The notes: generated by a model from the sequence alone, not told the origin. Shown: positions 1 through 7,478, numbered from the stretch's first letter. The stretch: 11,880 nt of DNA from Betaproteobacteria bacterium UBA6910 (GCA_002451065.1 DKBC01000002.1:1-11880), one strand, 5' to 3'. Numbers and translations are program-made.

Positions 1-170
1 CCCTCGAACATCTGGGCCTTGCTCGCGAAATGGCGGTACAGGGCAGCCTCCGATACATCGAGACGCGCCGCCAGCGCCGCCGTTGTAACCTTTTCGCCCT
101 TGGGCTGTTCCAGCATCTGGGCCAGGGTCTGCAGTATTTCCAGCCTCCGCTCACCGGTTTTCACGGCCAT
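1..170 (-). CDS. slmA: Nucleoid occlusion factor SlmA (TetR family), N-terminal part, cut by window edge
   Basis: SlmA is a TetR-type DNA-binding protein. In E. coli it binds chromosomal sites and blocks FtsZ ring assembly over the nucleoid. The visible 56 codons, read from ATG at 168-170 on the minus strand, begin [18 protein letters not shown] and contain a TetR helix-turn-helix. The stretch [17 protein letters not shown] is nearly the signature found in E. coli SlmA ([13 protein letters not shown]). A strong ribosome site AGGAGG (175-180) lies 4 nt upstream of the ATG. The start overlaps the end of the upstream HAD gene by 20 nt, which suggests co-transcription with it and perhaps with argB. 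The C-terminal ligand/dimer domain is outside the window. Identification rests on the HTH and on the argB–HAD–slmA order, which from memory is common in betaproteobacteria. Confidence 0.88.
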   Translation of the reverse strand, partial: MAVKTGERRLEILQTLAQMLEQPKGEKVTTAALAARLDVSEAALYRHFASKAQMFE

Positions 171-855
171 GGTGCCTCCTCCCTCGTTGATGCAGTCGCG
201 CGAGCCTGCCGGGCAATTCGGTCACCGATCCCACGGTGACATCCACGTAACCCGGTGATCTGGGAGCGCGACTCACCCACACGGTCGTCATTCCCAGGCA
301 CTTCGCCGCCCGCAGGTTCTCCAGGCTGTCCTCGACCATGATGCACGCTTCGGGACGCAGCCGGTGGCGGCGGAACAGGCGCCGGAAGCCAAAGGTATCG
401 GGCTTCGGGCGAAACCGCGTGTGCTCGATGGAGAACACGTCGTCGAACAACCCGGAGATCCCGAGCACCGCCAGCACGGCCCGGGAGTAATGCACGGGCG
501 AATTGGAAAACAAAAATTTCCTCCCGGGAAGCCGCGCCAGCGCCTGCTTCAGCCAAGGTTCCCTCACCACCATGCGCCGGAGTTCCGGAAACTGGTGCGT
601 GTGCCACAGAAAATGCCGCGGATCGGTGGCGTGGTGGCGCATCAACCCCAGCAACGTCGCCCCGTAGCGCTTCCAGTACGCCACTCTCAGGGCACTGGCC
701 GCCTCGACCTCCAGATCGAGGTGTGCCTGCAGGTAGGCCGTCATGCTGCGGCTGATGTGGGGAAAGATATGAGGGTTGGCGTCGTGCAGGGTATTGTCCA
801 GGTCGAACACCCATGCTCTGGCAAACCGCGACCGCCTTCCGGTTTCTCGTCGCAT
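151..855 (-). CDS. HAD-superfamily hydrolase, probable pyrimidine 5'-nucleotidase
   Basis: This 234-residue protein is a complete HAD phosphatase. Motif I is [10 protein letters not shown] (nucleophile D18 and D20), motif II is LFSNS (S117), motif III is K151 in RPKPDTF, and motif IV is MVEDS (E175, D176). The long helical cap between motifs I and II (about residues 30-105) and the DNTLHDA signature resemble the Sdt1-like pyrimidine 5'-nucleotidases, which dephosphorylate UMP/CMP-type nucleotides. The substrate is inferred from family resemblance only. The ATG at 853-855 is the only reasonable start because an in-frame TGA lies three codons upstream; its ribosome site is weak. The 3' end runs 20 nt into slmA. 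The gene lies 135 nt downstream of argB on the same strand. Confidence 0.85.
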   Translation of the reverse strand: MRRETGRRSRFARAWVFDLDNTLHDANPHIFPHISRSMTAYLQAHLDLEVEAASALRVAYWKRYGATLLGLMRHHATDPRHFLWHTHQFPELRRMVVREPWLKQALARLPGRKFLFSNSPVHYSRAVLAVLGISGLFDDVFSIEHTRFRPKPDTFGFRRLFRRHRLRPEACIMVEDSLENLRAAKCLGMTTVWVSRAPRSPGYVDVTVGSVTELPGRLARLHQRGRRHHGRENR

Positions 856-962
856 CCGGAGTCATTTAATCCATGCCTAGGGGCGGCCGGCGGTCTTGGT
901 CACCCGCAGATAACAAACCGTGCAATCGCGAACGGTTCCCGGTCGTCGGCTCCATTCGCTGA

Positions 963-974
963 GGCCGGCCGGCC
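963..974. repeat. 12-bp perfect palindrome between argB and the HAD gene
   Basis: GGCCGGCCGGCC lies 16 nt past the argB stop codon, inside the 135-nt gap before the HAD gene. It is self-complementary and could form a stem in RNA. No T-tract follows it on the argB strand, so I do not call it an intrinsic terminator. I found no small gene in this gap. Confidence 0.4.
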
Positions 975-990
975 ACTTGGCGGACCCGGC

Positions 991-1955
<965 letters not shown>

Positions 1956-1988
1956 ACTGCGGGAGCGGCTCGGGGCGAGAGCGGGTGT

Positions 1989-2261
1989 TTACTTCTGCAG
2001 TTTGTATCCGGGCGCGTCGGCAGCCAACCGTTCGCGGACTCCCTGCGGCAGACGCCGCCAATCCAATCCCCGAAGCGCGCCTTCGATGGCATCCAGCAGG
2101 TGGAGAGAGACCCGGCAGCCGTGGCCCCTGAGAATCCATTAGACTCCCACCGCGCCCAGCCGCTCCAGGTCAGCGAAGGTGGGCACGCCGATGGCCGCCA
2201 GTCACCCGGCGCTCGTCGGTCCCAGGTTGCTGAGCGCCTTGACCGGCGAGCCGGGAGGCAG
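1989..2261 (-). pseudogene. TfoX C-terminal-domain protein, pseudogene with two in-frame stops
   Basis: One minus-strand frame reads through the region as a TfoX/Sxy C-terminal domain. It runs SPVKALSNLGPTSAG, then a stop, then LAAIGVPTFADLERLGAVGV, a stop, and ILRGHGCRVSLHLLDAIEG followed by ALRGLDWRRLPQGVRERL to a natural TAA at 1989-1991. The family pattern is NLGP-S--WLA-IG, then DLE-LGAV-AY, then VSLNLLYALEGAL-G--W--LP, so the match covers the full length. The first stop is TGA where the family has Trp (AGW). The second is TAA near a position usually occupied by Tyr. A CTG at 2259-2261 sits where an ATG start would be expected. TfoX-type proteins take part in competence or transcription control; this copy cannot make a full product. 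Everything else remains in frame, so the decay looks recent and substitution-driven. Confidence 0.78.
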
Positions 2262-2265
2262 TGCT

Positions 2266-2681
2266 CTAGCCCTCGCTATGGGGACGCTTTCGCTCCAGGT
2301 CCAGGGCGTGGCGCACACGCTTTGATTCCTCGTCCAATCCCGCGATCACTGCGGCGGCCTCCTCGACGCGCCGTTCCTCGCCCAGGCTCGCCACGCGGTC
2401 GCAAGTTCCGGACACGCCTCCGGCGCCGCCCGCGCTCTCCCATTCGTCTCGCGACCTGCTTCGAGCTGCGTAAGTTGCCGACACAGGGGGCGGTCGGTAG
2501 CGCGCGCGTCCGCCGGCAGCAGGGTTTCCGGAGGCTCCCTGGTCAATTCCCCCGATGAATAGCCGAAGACCCGCTCCGCACGCTGGTTGAAGAACCGGAT
2601 GCGCTGGCGAGTGTCAACAATGATGACCGCGTCCTCGGCGATGCCGAGAATGGCGGCGAGCTGGGACTCGGCGAGCACCAT
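2266..2681 (-). pseudogene. PAS-domain protein remnant, frameshifted
   Basis: Starting at ATG 2679-2681, the minus strand encodes the first half of a PAS sensor domain: AAILGIAEDAVIIVDTRQ, RIRFFNQRAERVFGYSSGE and a following LLPADAR. The similarity then leaves this frame. A second frame gives SSKQVARRMGERG, close to the usual 'GQVARRMGERG' segment of PAS domains. A third frame ends with a helical linker, LGEERRVEEAAAVIAGLDEE, typical of what follows a PAS core, with a stop at 2266-2268. The FPAEAS-type strand expected between them is not found, so an internal deletion is likely as well. The longest uninterrupted frame runs 2346-2681, but its C-terminal half has no PAS character. I conclude it is a broken PAS-only or PAS-linked signalling gene. 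It lies 5 nt from the tfoX remnant on the same strand. Confidence 0.6.
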
Positions 2682-2739
2682 CCTTCGGCCGAGGCCGCTT
2701 CTCCTTGGGACTTCCTCCTGGGCACACTGGCCGCTTGGT

Positions 2740-2769
2740 CATGGGGCGGGGGTCGCTCCCCGCCCCGTG
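2740..2769. repeat. Strong GC hairpin upstream of bufA1
   Basis: GGGGCGGGG (2743-2751) and CCCCGCCCC (2758-2766) form a perfect 9-bp stem around a 6-nt loop. The stem extends by CAT/GTG, with one T·G wobble. It lies about 170 nt before bufA1 and just outside the PAS remnant. No T-run follows on either strand. It may be a structured leader element, a weak terminator or a leftover of rearrangement. Confidence 0.5.
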
Positions 2770-2775
2770 GCTGCC

Positions 2776-2809
2776 CGGGCGGGGTGATCATGGCGTTATA
2801 CGCCGCCCG
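2776..2809. repeat. Second nested inverted repeat upstream of bufA1
   Basis: CGGGCGG (2776-2782) pairs with CCGCCCG (2803-2809). Inside this lies the palindrome GGCGT-TAT-ACGCC (2792-2804), so two alternative stems share bases. From here to 2940 I see no gene. The stretch probably holds the promoter and leader of bufA1, but I could not identify a convincing -35/-10 pair. Confidence 0.4.
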
Positions 2810-2940
2810 CCGTCCCGCGCATTTGAGGGAGCCGCGCCAGCCGCGTCTGCCTGTAAGGACCGCGGTCGTGGCGCGACCAAGATGACGGGTGGGCTCCGGG
2901 CCCGCCAATTTCTCTTAACCTATTGCATGGAGAATGATCT

Positions 2941-3228
2941 ATGAACCAGTCCGATCTCGTCATCCGTTCCGCCCTGGCCGGCTTGCTCGCCCTCGGCGTT
3001 GCCGCAGGCGCCGCCGCCGAGGACAAAGCGCCGAAGGACAAATGTTACGGCATTGCCAAGGCCGGCAAGAACGACTGCGGCACTTCCCACAGTTCCTGCG
3101 CCGGCACATCCAAGGTGGACAACGATCCCAACGCCTGGAAGTACGTGGACAAGGGCACCTGCGAGAAAGTGGGCGGCACGCTGGTGTCCGCCATGGACAT
3201 GGAAAAAGAGATGAAGATGAAGAAGTAA
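2941..3228 (+). CDS. bufA1: Bufferin-type RiPP precursor BufA1 (DUF2282)
   Basis: This 95-residue protein has an N-terminal signal peptide (hydrophobic core about residues 9-22, likely cut after AGAAA at residue 26). A short mature region carries exactly four cysteines, C35, C46, C53 and C74, in the pattern [19 protein letters not shown] and KGTCEKVGG. That is the DUF2282/bufferin-1 signature. From recent literature, bufferins are exported peptides whose cysteines are converted in part to thiooxazoles by the BufB–BufC enzyme pair, and they sequester copper in the periplasm. The C-terminus is Met/Lys-rich ([11 protein letters not shown]). A ribosome site GGAG (2929-2932) lies 8 nt before the ATG. 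The gene is followed after 13 nt by bufB. Signal peptide, cysteines and neighbours are visible; the modification and copper binding are inferred from the family. Confidence 0.93.
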   Translation: MNQSDLVIRSALAGLLALGVAAGAAAEDKAPKDKCYGIAKAGKNDCGTSHSSCAGTSKVDNDPNAWKYVDKGTCEKVGGTLVSAMDMEKEMKMKK

Positions 3229-3241
3229 CCCCGGATAAGCC

Positions 3242-4093
3242 ATGGCCGTCCCGTCCCGAACCGAGCACCTGCTCCCGCCGCGCGCGGGGATCGGATTGCG
3301 TCCCCGCCACTACCGGGAAATGCTCGCGACCCTGCCCGCCGTCGGCTGGCTCGAGGTGCACAGCGAAAACTACTTCGGGGCGGGGGGCCAGCCCATCCAT
3401 TTTCTGGAGCGCCTGCGCGCCCACTATCCCCTGAGTCTTCACGGCGTTGGCCTTTCCCTGGGCTCGAGCGATCCGCTGAGCGCGGCGCACTTGGCGAAAC
3501 TGCGGGCGCTGATCGCCCGCTTCCAGCCCGCCGTAATCTCCGAGCACCTGTGCTGGTGCTCGGTGGGAGGCCGTTACCTAAACGACCTGCTGCCTCTGCC
3601 CTATACCGAGGAAGCCCTCGACCACGTGGTCGGGCGCATCCAGCAGGTGCAGGAAGCGCTCGGTCGGCGGATTCTGGTGGAAAACGTCTCCAGCTACCTC
3701 GAGTACGCCCATGCCACCATACCCGAGTGGGAGTTCCTGGCAGAAACTGCGCGACGGTCTGGCTGCGGCATCCTGCTGGACGTGAATAACATCCACGTCA
3801 ATGCCGTAAACCACGGTTTCGACCCGCTCCGCTATCTCGCGGCGGTGCCGTCGGACGCGGTGGAGGAAATCCACCTGGCCGGCTTCGACGCCGACGGCCC
3901 ATGCCTGATCGACACCCACGGCAAGCCGGTGGCGGATGCGGTATGGGACCTTTACCGGGCCACGCTGGAGCGCCTGGGTTCCCGGCCGACCCTGATCGAA
4001 TGGGATACCGATATACCCGAAATGCCCGTGCTGCTCGGAGAGGCGGAAAAGGCCGATGCCATCCTGGAGGAACGCCGTGCCCTCGTTGCGTGA
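3242..4093 (+). CDS. bufB: MNIO-family oxidase BufB (DUF692), bufferin maturation
   Basis: BufB belongs to the multinuclear non-heme iron-dependent oxidases (DUF692). These modify cysteine or other residues in RiPP precursors, as MbnB and TglH do. The 283-residue TIM-barrel protein is complete and shows the conserved acidic/His/Asn positions expected for an iron cluster. They are E42 in HSENYF, H67 in SLHGVGLS, E101-H102 in ISEHLCW, and E147-N148 in VENVSSY. Further on are D180, N182 and H185 in LLDVNNIHVN, H211 in IHLAGF, D224 and H226 in DTHG, and E253 in IEWD. The start is ATG 3242, 13 nt after bufA1, with a weak GGATAAG before it. The 3' end overlaps bufC by 17 nt. The likely role is oxidising cysteines of BufA1 before export. 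The family call is firm; the exact product is inferred. Confidence 0.95.
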   Translation: MAVPSRTEHLLPPRAGIGLRPRHYREMLATLPAVGWLEVHSENYFGAGGQPIHFLERLRAHYPLSLHGVGLSLGSSDPLSAAHLAKLRALIARFQPAVISEHLCWCSVGGRYLNDLLPLPYTEEALDHVVGRIQQVQEALGRRILVENVSSYLEYAHATIPEWEFLAETARRSGCGILLDVNNIHVNAVNHGFDPLRYLAAVPSDAVEEIHLAGFDADGPCLIDTHGKPVADAVWDLYRATLERLGSRPTLIEWDTDIPEMPVLLGEAEKADAILEERRALVA

Positions 4094-4877
4094 CACCCAG
4101 ACCGCGCTCGCCGCCGCCCTGTTCGGCGCAGCGGAAGCGGAGGCCGCCGGGCTGCTGCGCGGGGGCGCGCTATCACCCCGGCGGCGGCTGGAGATTTATC
4201 GCAACAACGTGCTCAGCACCCTGCGTGGCGCCCTGCGGGATTCCTACCCCGTGGTGCACCGGTTGCTGGGCAATGCTTTCTTCGATCATGTGGCCACCGG
4301 GTTTGTGCAGGCCCGTCCATCGCTCAGCGGCGACCTCCACGAATTCGGCGCGGAGTTCGCCGATTTCCTGGCCGCCTTCCCGGCCTGCGCCGACTACCCG
4401 TATCTGGCGGATGTGGCGCGCCTGGAGTGGATGTGCGACCGGGTGTTCCACGCCGCGGACCATCCGCGGCTCGAGACCGCCGCTCTCGCCGCGATCCCGG
4501 AGGAAGCCTACGCAGAACTCCGCTTCCGGCTCCACCCGGCAAGCGGGCTGCTCGCCTCCCCCTACCCGGTGCTGCGCATCTGGCAGGTAAATCAGGAGGG
4601 CTACCAGGGCGAACCCGCGGTGGACTTGGGCGAGGGCGGCGTGAACGTCCTGGTCACGCGCCGCGACTTCGTGCTCCAGCTGGAGGGGCTGGCGGATGGC
4701 GAATTCCAGCTGCTCGCGCACCTGGGACAGGGGGCGCCCCTGGGCCGGGCGGCCGATGCCGCCAATCATGTCGAACCCGAGTTTGATCTTGGCGCGACCC
4801 TCGCGCGCCACGTCCTTGAAGGCGTCATCGTGGGGTTCGACGCCGCAATTCCTGCGGAAAGCCGGAGCACGCGATGA
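4077..4877 (+). CDS. bufC: BufC, DUF2063 partner protein of the MNIO oxidase
   Basis: This cytoplasmic protein has an N-terminal helical DUF2063 domain (about residues 1-100) and a C-terminal domain containing SGLLASPYPVLRIWQ. The helical domain shows LSPRRRLEIYRNNVLST, SYPVVHRLLG and YLADVARLEW. DUF2063 proteins work with DUF692 enzymes and are thought to recognise or deliver the precursor peptide. I chose GTG 4077 as the start because GGAGG (4066-4070) lies 6 nt before it and it gives the usual beginning (M)PSLRDTQ. An in-frame ATG at 4056 would add seven unrelated residues and lacks a good ribosome site. The protein is 266 residues, near normal length. The gene overlaps bufB by 17 nt and the doxX remnant by 4 nt (ATGA), indicating a translationally coupled operon. 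Confidence 0.93.
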   Translation: MPSLRDTQTALAAALFGAAEAEAAGLLRGGALSPRRRLEIYRNNVLSTLRGALRDSYPVVHRLLGNAFFDHVATGFVQARPSLSGDLHEFGAEFADFLAAFPACADYPYLADVARLEWMCDRVFHAADHPRLETAALAAIPEEAYAELRFRLHPASGLLASPYPVLRIWQVNQEGYQGEPAVDLGEGGVNVLVTRRDFVLQLEGLADGEFQLLAHLGQGAPLGRAADAANHVEPEFDLGATLARHVLEGVIVGFDAAIPAESRSTR

Positions 4878-5207
4878 CCCTGCTCTGCGACACCGCCGCT
4901 GTTGCCGCTACCCCGCCCGGGGCCTGGACTTCCTTGCCCCCGCCGGCCTTGACCACCCCATCCGGCTCGACGTCGCCAACGCGTTTTGGAAATCGGAGCT
5001 CACCAGGGTCCAGATTTGAGGCGCCAATCTGGGTCTATTGCGGCTGATTACCGCGCCATTAGAGACGGCTGCCGGAGATCGCGGCCTATCCCGGCGCAGA
5101 TGCCGGGCTGACTCGCCCGCTCGTTGGTTCTGGGTCTCGCGGGGAATTTCGCCGCCGACGCCCTGTTCCTGTTCGACGCGGTGGCGGAGGTTTCGTATCC
5201 CGGTTGA
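4874..5207 (+). pseudogene. DoxX-family membrane protein, pseudogene (fourth gene of the buf operon)
   Basis: The start ATG overlaps the bufC stop as ATGA, exactly where bufferin operons normally carry doxX. The expected product can be followed only by switching frames. First comes ARGLDFLAPAGL and IRLDVANAFWKSELTRVQ, ending at TGA 5017-5019. A different frame then gives APIWVY and later PEIAAYPGADAGLTRPLV. A third frame gives LVLGLAGNFAADALFLFDAV and AEVSYPG, ending at TGA 5205-5207. These match, in order, the first helix, the loop and the later helices of DoxX. At least three shifts separate them, and the fourth helix cannot be recognised before the convergent gene at 5256. DoxX proteins are small four-helix inner-membrane proteins; none can be made here. 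Remnants might extend to about 5255. Confidence 0.75.
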
Positions 5208-5255
5208 GGTCGGGGACGCTCCGAACAGGGGGGCCCGGTCCCGCGCCACTGGCAA

Positions 5256-6212
5256 CTATTTTTCGATGCGGTTCTTGCCCGCGTGCTTGGCGCGGTTGAG
5301 CGCCCCGCTCGCCCGGTCCAGCAGGGTTTCCAGGCCAACGGTCGGCTCACCGGTAGCCACACCGCAGGAAATCGTGCCCCGCATCGGCCCCTTGCCGAGA
5401 TCGATGCAGACTTCGGTTTGCACCGCGGCGCGCAGCCGCTCGGCGACGCAGTCTGCCATAGCCGCGGGGGTCTCCGGCAATAGCACGCAGAACTCGTCGC
5501 CCCCGAAGCGCGCCACCAGGTCCTGAGGCCGCAGGTGCCGCAGCAGCACCGATGCGGTGCGGCAGATCATGGCGTCACCCATGATGTGCCCGCCGTTGTC
5601 GTTGCACGCCTTCAGATTGTCCAGATCCACCAGCAGCAGGCTCACCTCCTTGCCCTCGCGCGCGCATCGGGCGAGCTGCCGTGGAAACGCCTCGTTGACC
5701 CAGCGGCGGTTGCGCAATCCGGTAAGCCCGTCGGTGCTCGCCGCCTGCTCCAGTTCCCGCTGGCGCTCGTGGGACGCGATCAGCGCCGCGTTGTCCCGTC
5801 GCATTCTCAGCGACAGGACGCGCAGCAGGTTGCTCGAGAACGCGTGGGAGGTGCGAACCATCGACCACAGCATCGGCTCCGGGATGACCAGCACCCGGGC
5901 ATCTTCGTCGCTGAGCACGTCCGCCGATCTGGGTTTGCCGTCCAGCACCGACATCTCGCCGACGCATTCCCCGGGACCGACGATGGCATGGGGGGAGGAA
6001 TCGGGCCCTTCCAGGTGGACGCTGAGGCGCCCTTCGAGGATCAGGTAGGTGGTCGCCGCGGAAGCCTCCCCCTCGGTAAGCAGCCTTCCGCCGCGCTTCA
6101 AGTCCCGGACCTGGCACTCGTCAAGCAAATGCTGGATGGCGTCCAGGTCCACGGATTGGAACAGGCGCGACTTGACGAGAACGTCGCAATCCTTTTTCAG
6201 CAGTGCCGGCAT
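5256..6212 (-). CDS. Diguanylate cyclase with N-terminal cyclic-nucleotide-binding domain
   Basis: Residues about 10-125 form a CRP-type cyclic-nucleotide-binding domain, with a phosphate-binding cassette GECVGEMSVLDGKPRSADV in which the key Glu (E86) and Arg (R95) are both present. Residues about 158-318 form a GGDEF domain. It has the intact active-site motif FGGDEF (236-241), the metal-binding Asp in LLVDLDN (D196) and the ND--GH--GD signature (204-213). An RxxD product-inhibition site (R228-PQ-D231) lies five residues before GGDEF. The protein should make c-di-GMP from GTP, with its rate set by cAMP/cGMP or another small ligand and by product feedback. No signal peptide or membrane helix is seen. 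I chose ATG 6210-6212 because AGGA (6221-6224) lies 8 nt upstream. An in-frame ATG at 6231-6233 adds seven residues but has no ribosome site. Confidence 0.9.
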   Translation of the reverse strand: MPALLKKDCDVLVKSRLFQSVDLDAIQHLLDECQVRDLKRGGRLLTEGEASAATTYLILEGRLSVHLEGPDSSPHAIVGPGECVGEMSVLDGKPRSADVLSDEDARVLVIPEPMLWSMVRTSHAFSSNLLRVLSLRMRRDNAALIASHERQRELEQAASTDGLTGLRNRRWVNEAFPRQLARCAREGKEVSLLLVDLDNLKACNDNGGHIMGDAMICRTASVLLRHLRPQDLVARFGGDEFCVLLPETPAAMADCVAERLRAAVQTEVCIDLGKGPMRGTISCGVATGEPTVGLETLLDRASGALNRAKHAGKNRIEK

Positions 6213-6334
6213 TTCGATGGTCCTGGGAAGCATCGCTTACACTGTGTTGGCTCCGGGCAGCGGCGACATGCTATCACAGGGGCGCTGGGGAGCCGAGGCT
6301 TGTGGGAGTGACTTCCCGGCCCGGCGCGCACTCT

Positions 6335-6365
6335 GCGGAAAAAATCACTTCTGGCGGAAAAAATC
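6335..6365. repeat. Short direct repeat spanning the lipoprotein stop codon
   Basis: GCGGAAAAAATC occurs at 6335-6346 and again at 6354-6365. The upper copy encodes the end of the lipoprotein (DFFR on the minus strand). The lower copy overlaps its stop codon and supplies a run of T on that strand, but without a stem before it. It is probably a small slippage duplication. Confidence 0.45.
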
Positions 6366-6779
6366 CGGCAGGCCAGTGACGAGGATCCATCGCTTTTGGG
6401 CCGGGTCGAATTGCCAGCCCTGCTGGTCGACGATCCTGCGCAGCTTCATGGACGTCTCGAGGGTGTATTCGATCTTCACGATCTGCAGGATCTGGGTCCC
6501 GTCTTCAGAGAGCTCCGCCGAGACCCGATCGTAGGAAACGACTTTCACCGGCTTGAGCCGCTGCAGGGTTTCCTGATTGGCACCCGACACTCCGGCCACA
6601 CCCACGGCGCGCTCGAAATCCGACCAGCGGATGGCGGTTTCGTAGGCCAGGGCGATGTTGTCGAACTGGGCGCCACGGCTGCGCTCCTGGGTGGCTGCGC
6701 ACCCGGCCAGCGCCATGAGCAGAACCGCAGCCCACCACCATCTCTTCGCGTCGCATCGTGCTCGGGCCACGCTTCCCAT
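6345..6779 (-). CDS. Small lipoprotein of unknown function
   Basis: The 144-residue product begins with a basic n-region and a hydrophobic core (WWWAAVLLMALAGC). It ends in a lipobox LAGC with the lipidated Cys at position 27, so it is predicted to be processed by signal peptidase II and anchored in a membrane on the periplasmic side. The mature part is a compact alpha/beta-looking domain with no recognisable catalytic motif. Notable stretches are AQFDNIALAYETAIRWSDFE and ILQIVKIEYTLETSMKLR. Similar conserved hypothetical lipoproteins occur in betaproteobacteria, to my memory, without assigned function. ATG 6777-6779 is used, with AGGG directly against it. A GTG three codons later has better ribosome-site spacing and could be the real start. 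The next gene downstream on the same strand is the GGDEF protein, 132 nt away, so co-expression is possible. Confidence 0.75.
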   Translation of the reverse strand: MGSVARARCDAKRWWWAAVLLMALAGCAATQERSRGAQFDNIALAYETAIRWSDFERAVGVAGVSGANQETLQRLKPVKVVSYDRVSAELSEDGTQILQIVKIEYTLETSMKLRRIVDQQGWQFDPAQKRWILVTGLPDFFRQK

Positions 6780-7058
6780 CCCTCCGTTCTGGTTGCTACG
6801 GTGCGGGCAACATCAGTCTCTGCGATCCCCGCACCGGGCGAAGTCTAGCACGGTGCCCGAAAGGCGCTTATCTCCCGCACCCGCATGCCGGACACAAGGA
6901 TGGCCTCCAGTTTCCTCCGTCCCGAGAATCGGGACGCGGCTGGACCTTCGCGGGGGATCCGGCGCGGCGCAGCGCCGCGGGGGTGGGGGGTCTCCCGCGA
7001 CAAAGCGGAAAGGCGGCCGCAGCCGCCCTTTCCGAGGGTCGAGGCAAAATCGGCCGCG
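6780..7058. other. Intergenic region with several hairpins, no gene seen
   Basis: This 279-nt gap lies between the lipoprotein start and the hsp20 stop. I see no credible coding frame. It holds three inverted repeats. The first is CGTCCCGA-GAA-TCGGGACG (6918-6936). The second is an odd-centred perfect palindrome CGCGGCGC-A-GCGCCGCG (6963-6979). The third is the long stem at 7007-7033, described separately. The G-rich tract between them is unlike the neighbouring coding sequence. Confidence 0.5.
7007..7033 (-). terminator. Hairpin downstream of hsp20, possible terminator
   Basis: GGAAAGGCGGC (7007-7017) and GCCGCCCTTTCC (7022-7033) pair almost perfectly, with one bulged base and a 4-nt loop. 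The stem begins 25 nt past the hsp20 stop codon. On the hsp20 strand it is followed by GCTTTG, not a clear T-run, so it may be a weak or Rho-assisted terminator or an mRNA 3'-end stabiliser. Confidence 0.45.
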
Positions 7059-7478
7059 CTAATCGACGCGCAGCTTCTTGGCGCTCGCAGCCTGCTTCTT
7101 GGGCAGGGTGAGTTCCAGGACGCCGTTGTTGTACCTAGCGGTCGCCGTGCCCTCATCCACATCCTGGGCCAGCGAAAACGCGCGATACACCTTGCCGAAG
7201 TAGCGCTCCTGGCGCAACAGTTTCTCGCCTTCGCGGGCCTCTTTCTCTTCCTTCACTTCAGCGCTGACCGCCACCTGATTGCCGTCGATGGTGATGTTGA
7301 TGTCTTCCTTGTTGACGCCGGGCAACTCGGCCTTGATGACATAGGCCTTTTCCGTCTCTGACACGTCCATCTTGATCTGCAAATGGGGCTTGCCCTCGAC
7401 CGCCATCGGGCGCACGAAGAAGCCGCGGAACAGATCGTCCAAATCGCCGAAAGGATCATAACGCGTGATGTCTGCCAT
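7059..7478 (-). CDS. Small heat-shock protein, Hsp20/alpha-crystallin family
   Basis: This is an ATP-independent cytoplasmic chaperone that binds unfolding proteins. The 139 residues begin with the typical short N-terminal arm MADITRYDPFGDLDDLF. The alpha-crystallin domain (about 33-127) shows KAELPGVNKEDI (49-60), RQERYFGKVYRAFSL (89-103) and the signature A-x4-GVLELTLPK (114-127). A short tail ends KKLRVD, whose L-R-V could serve as the I-x-I-type oligomer contact. The length is normal for class A bacterial Hsp20. The start is ATG 7476-7478, with AGGAG 7 nt upstream. A sigma-32-like promoter lies about 60 nt upstream, so heat induction is expected. The gene stands alone, divergent from the ECF sigma gene. 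Confidence 0.95.
   Translation of the reverse strand: MADITRYDPFGDLDDLFRGFFVRPMAVEGKPHLQIKMDVSETEKAYVIKAELPGVNKEDINITIDGNQVAVSAEVKEEKEAREGEKLLRQERYFGKVYRAFSLAQDVDEGTATARYNNGVLELTLPKKQAASAKKLRVD

Noticed and set aside
2543..2908. Minus-strand frame of 121 residues overlapping the PAS remnant
   Set aside because: Composition is Ser/Arg/Pro-rich with no domain. The PAS-like residues are in a different frame of the same strand.
2705..2944. Small plus-strand frame upstream of bufA1
   Set aside because: Runs through the GC hairpin, shows no motif and merely overlaps the bufA1 start; no support as a leader peptide.
4056..4076. ATG 4056 as the bufC start
   Set aside because: No ribosome site at proper spacing, and the added seven residues are not family-like. 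GTG 4077 has GGAGG 6 nt upstream.
5038..5526. Plus-strand frame overlapping the end of the GGDEF gene
   Set aside because: It runs antisense to the intact GGDEF domain, and its sequence is not DoxX-like in that frame.
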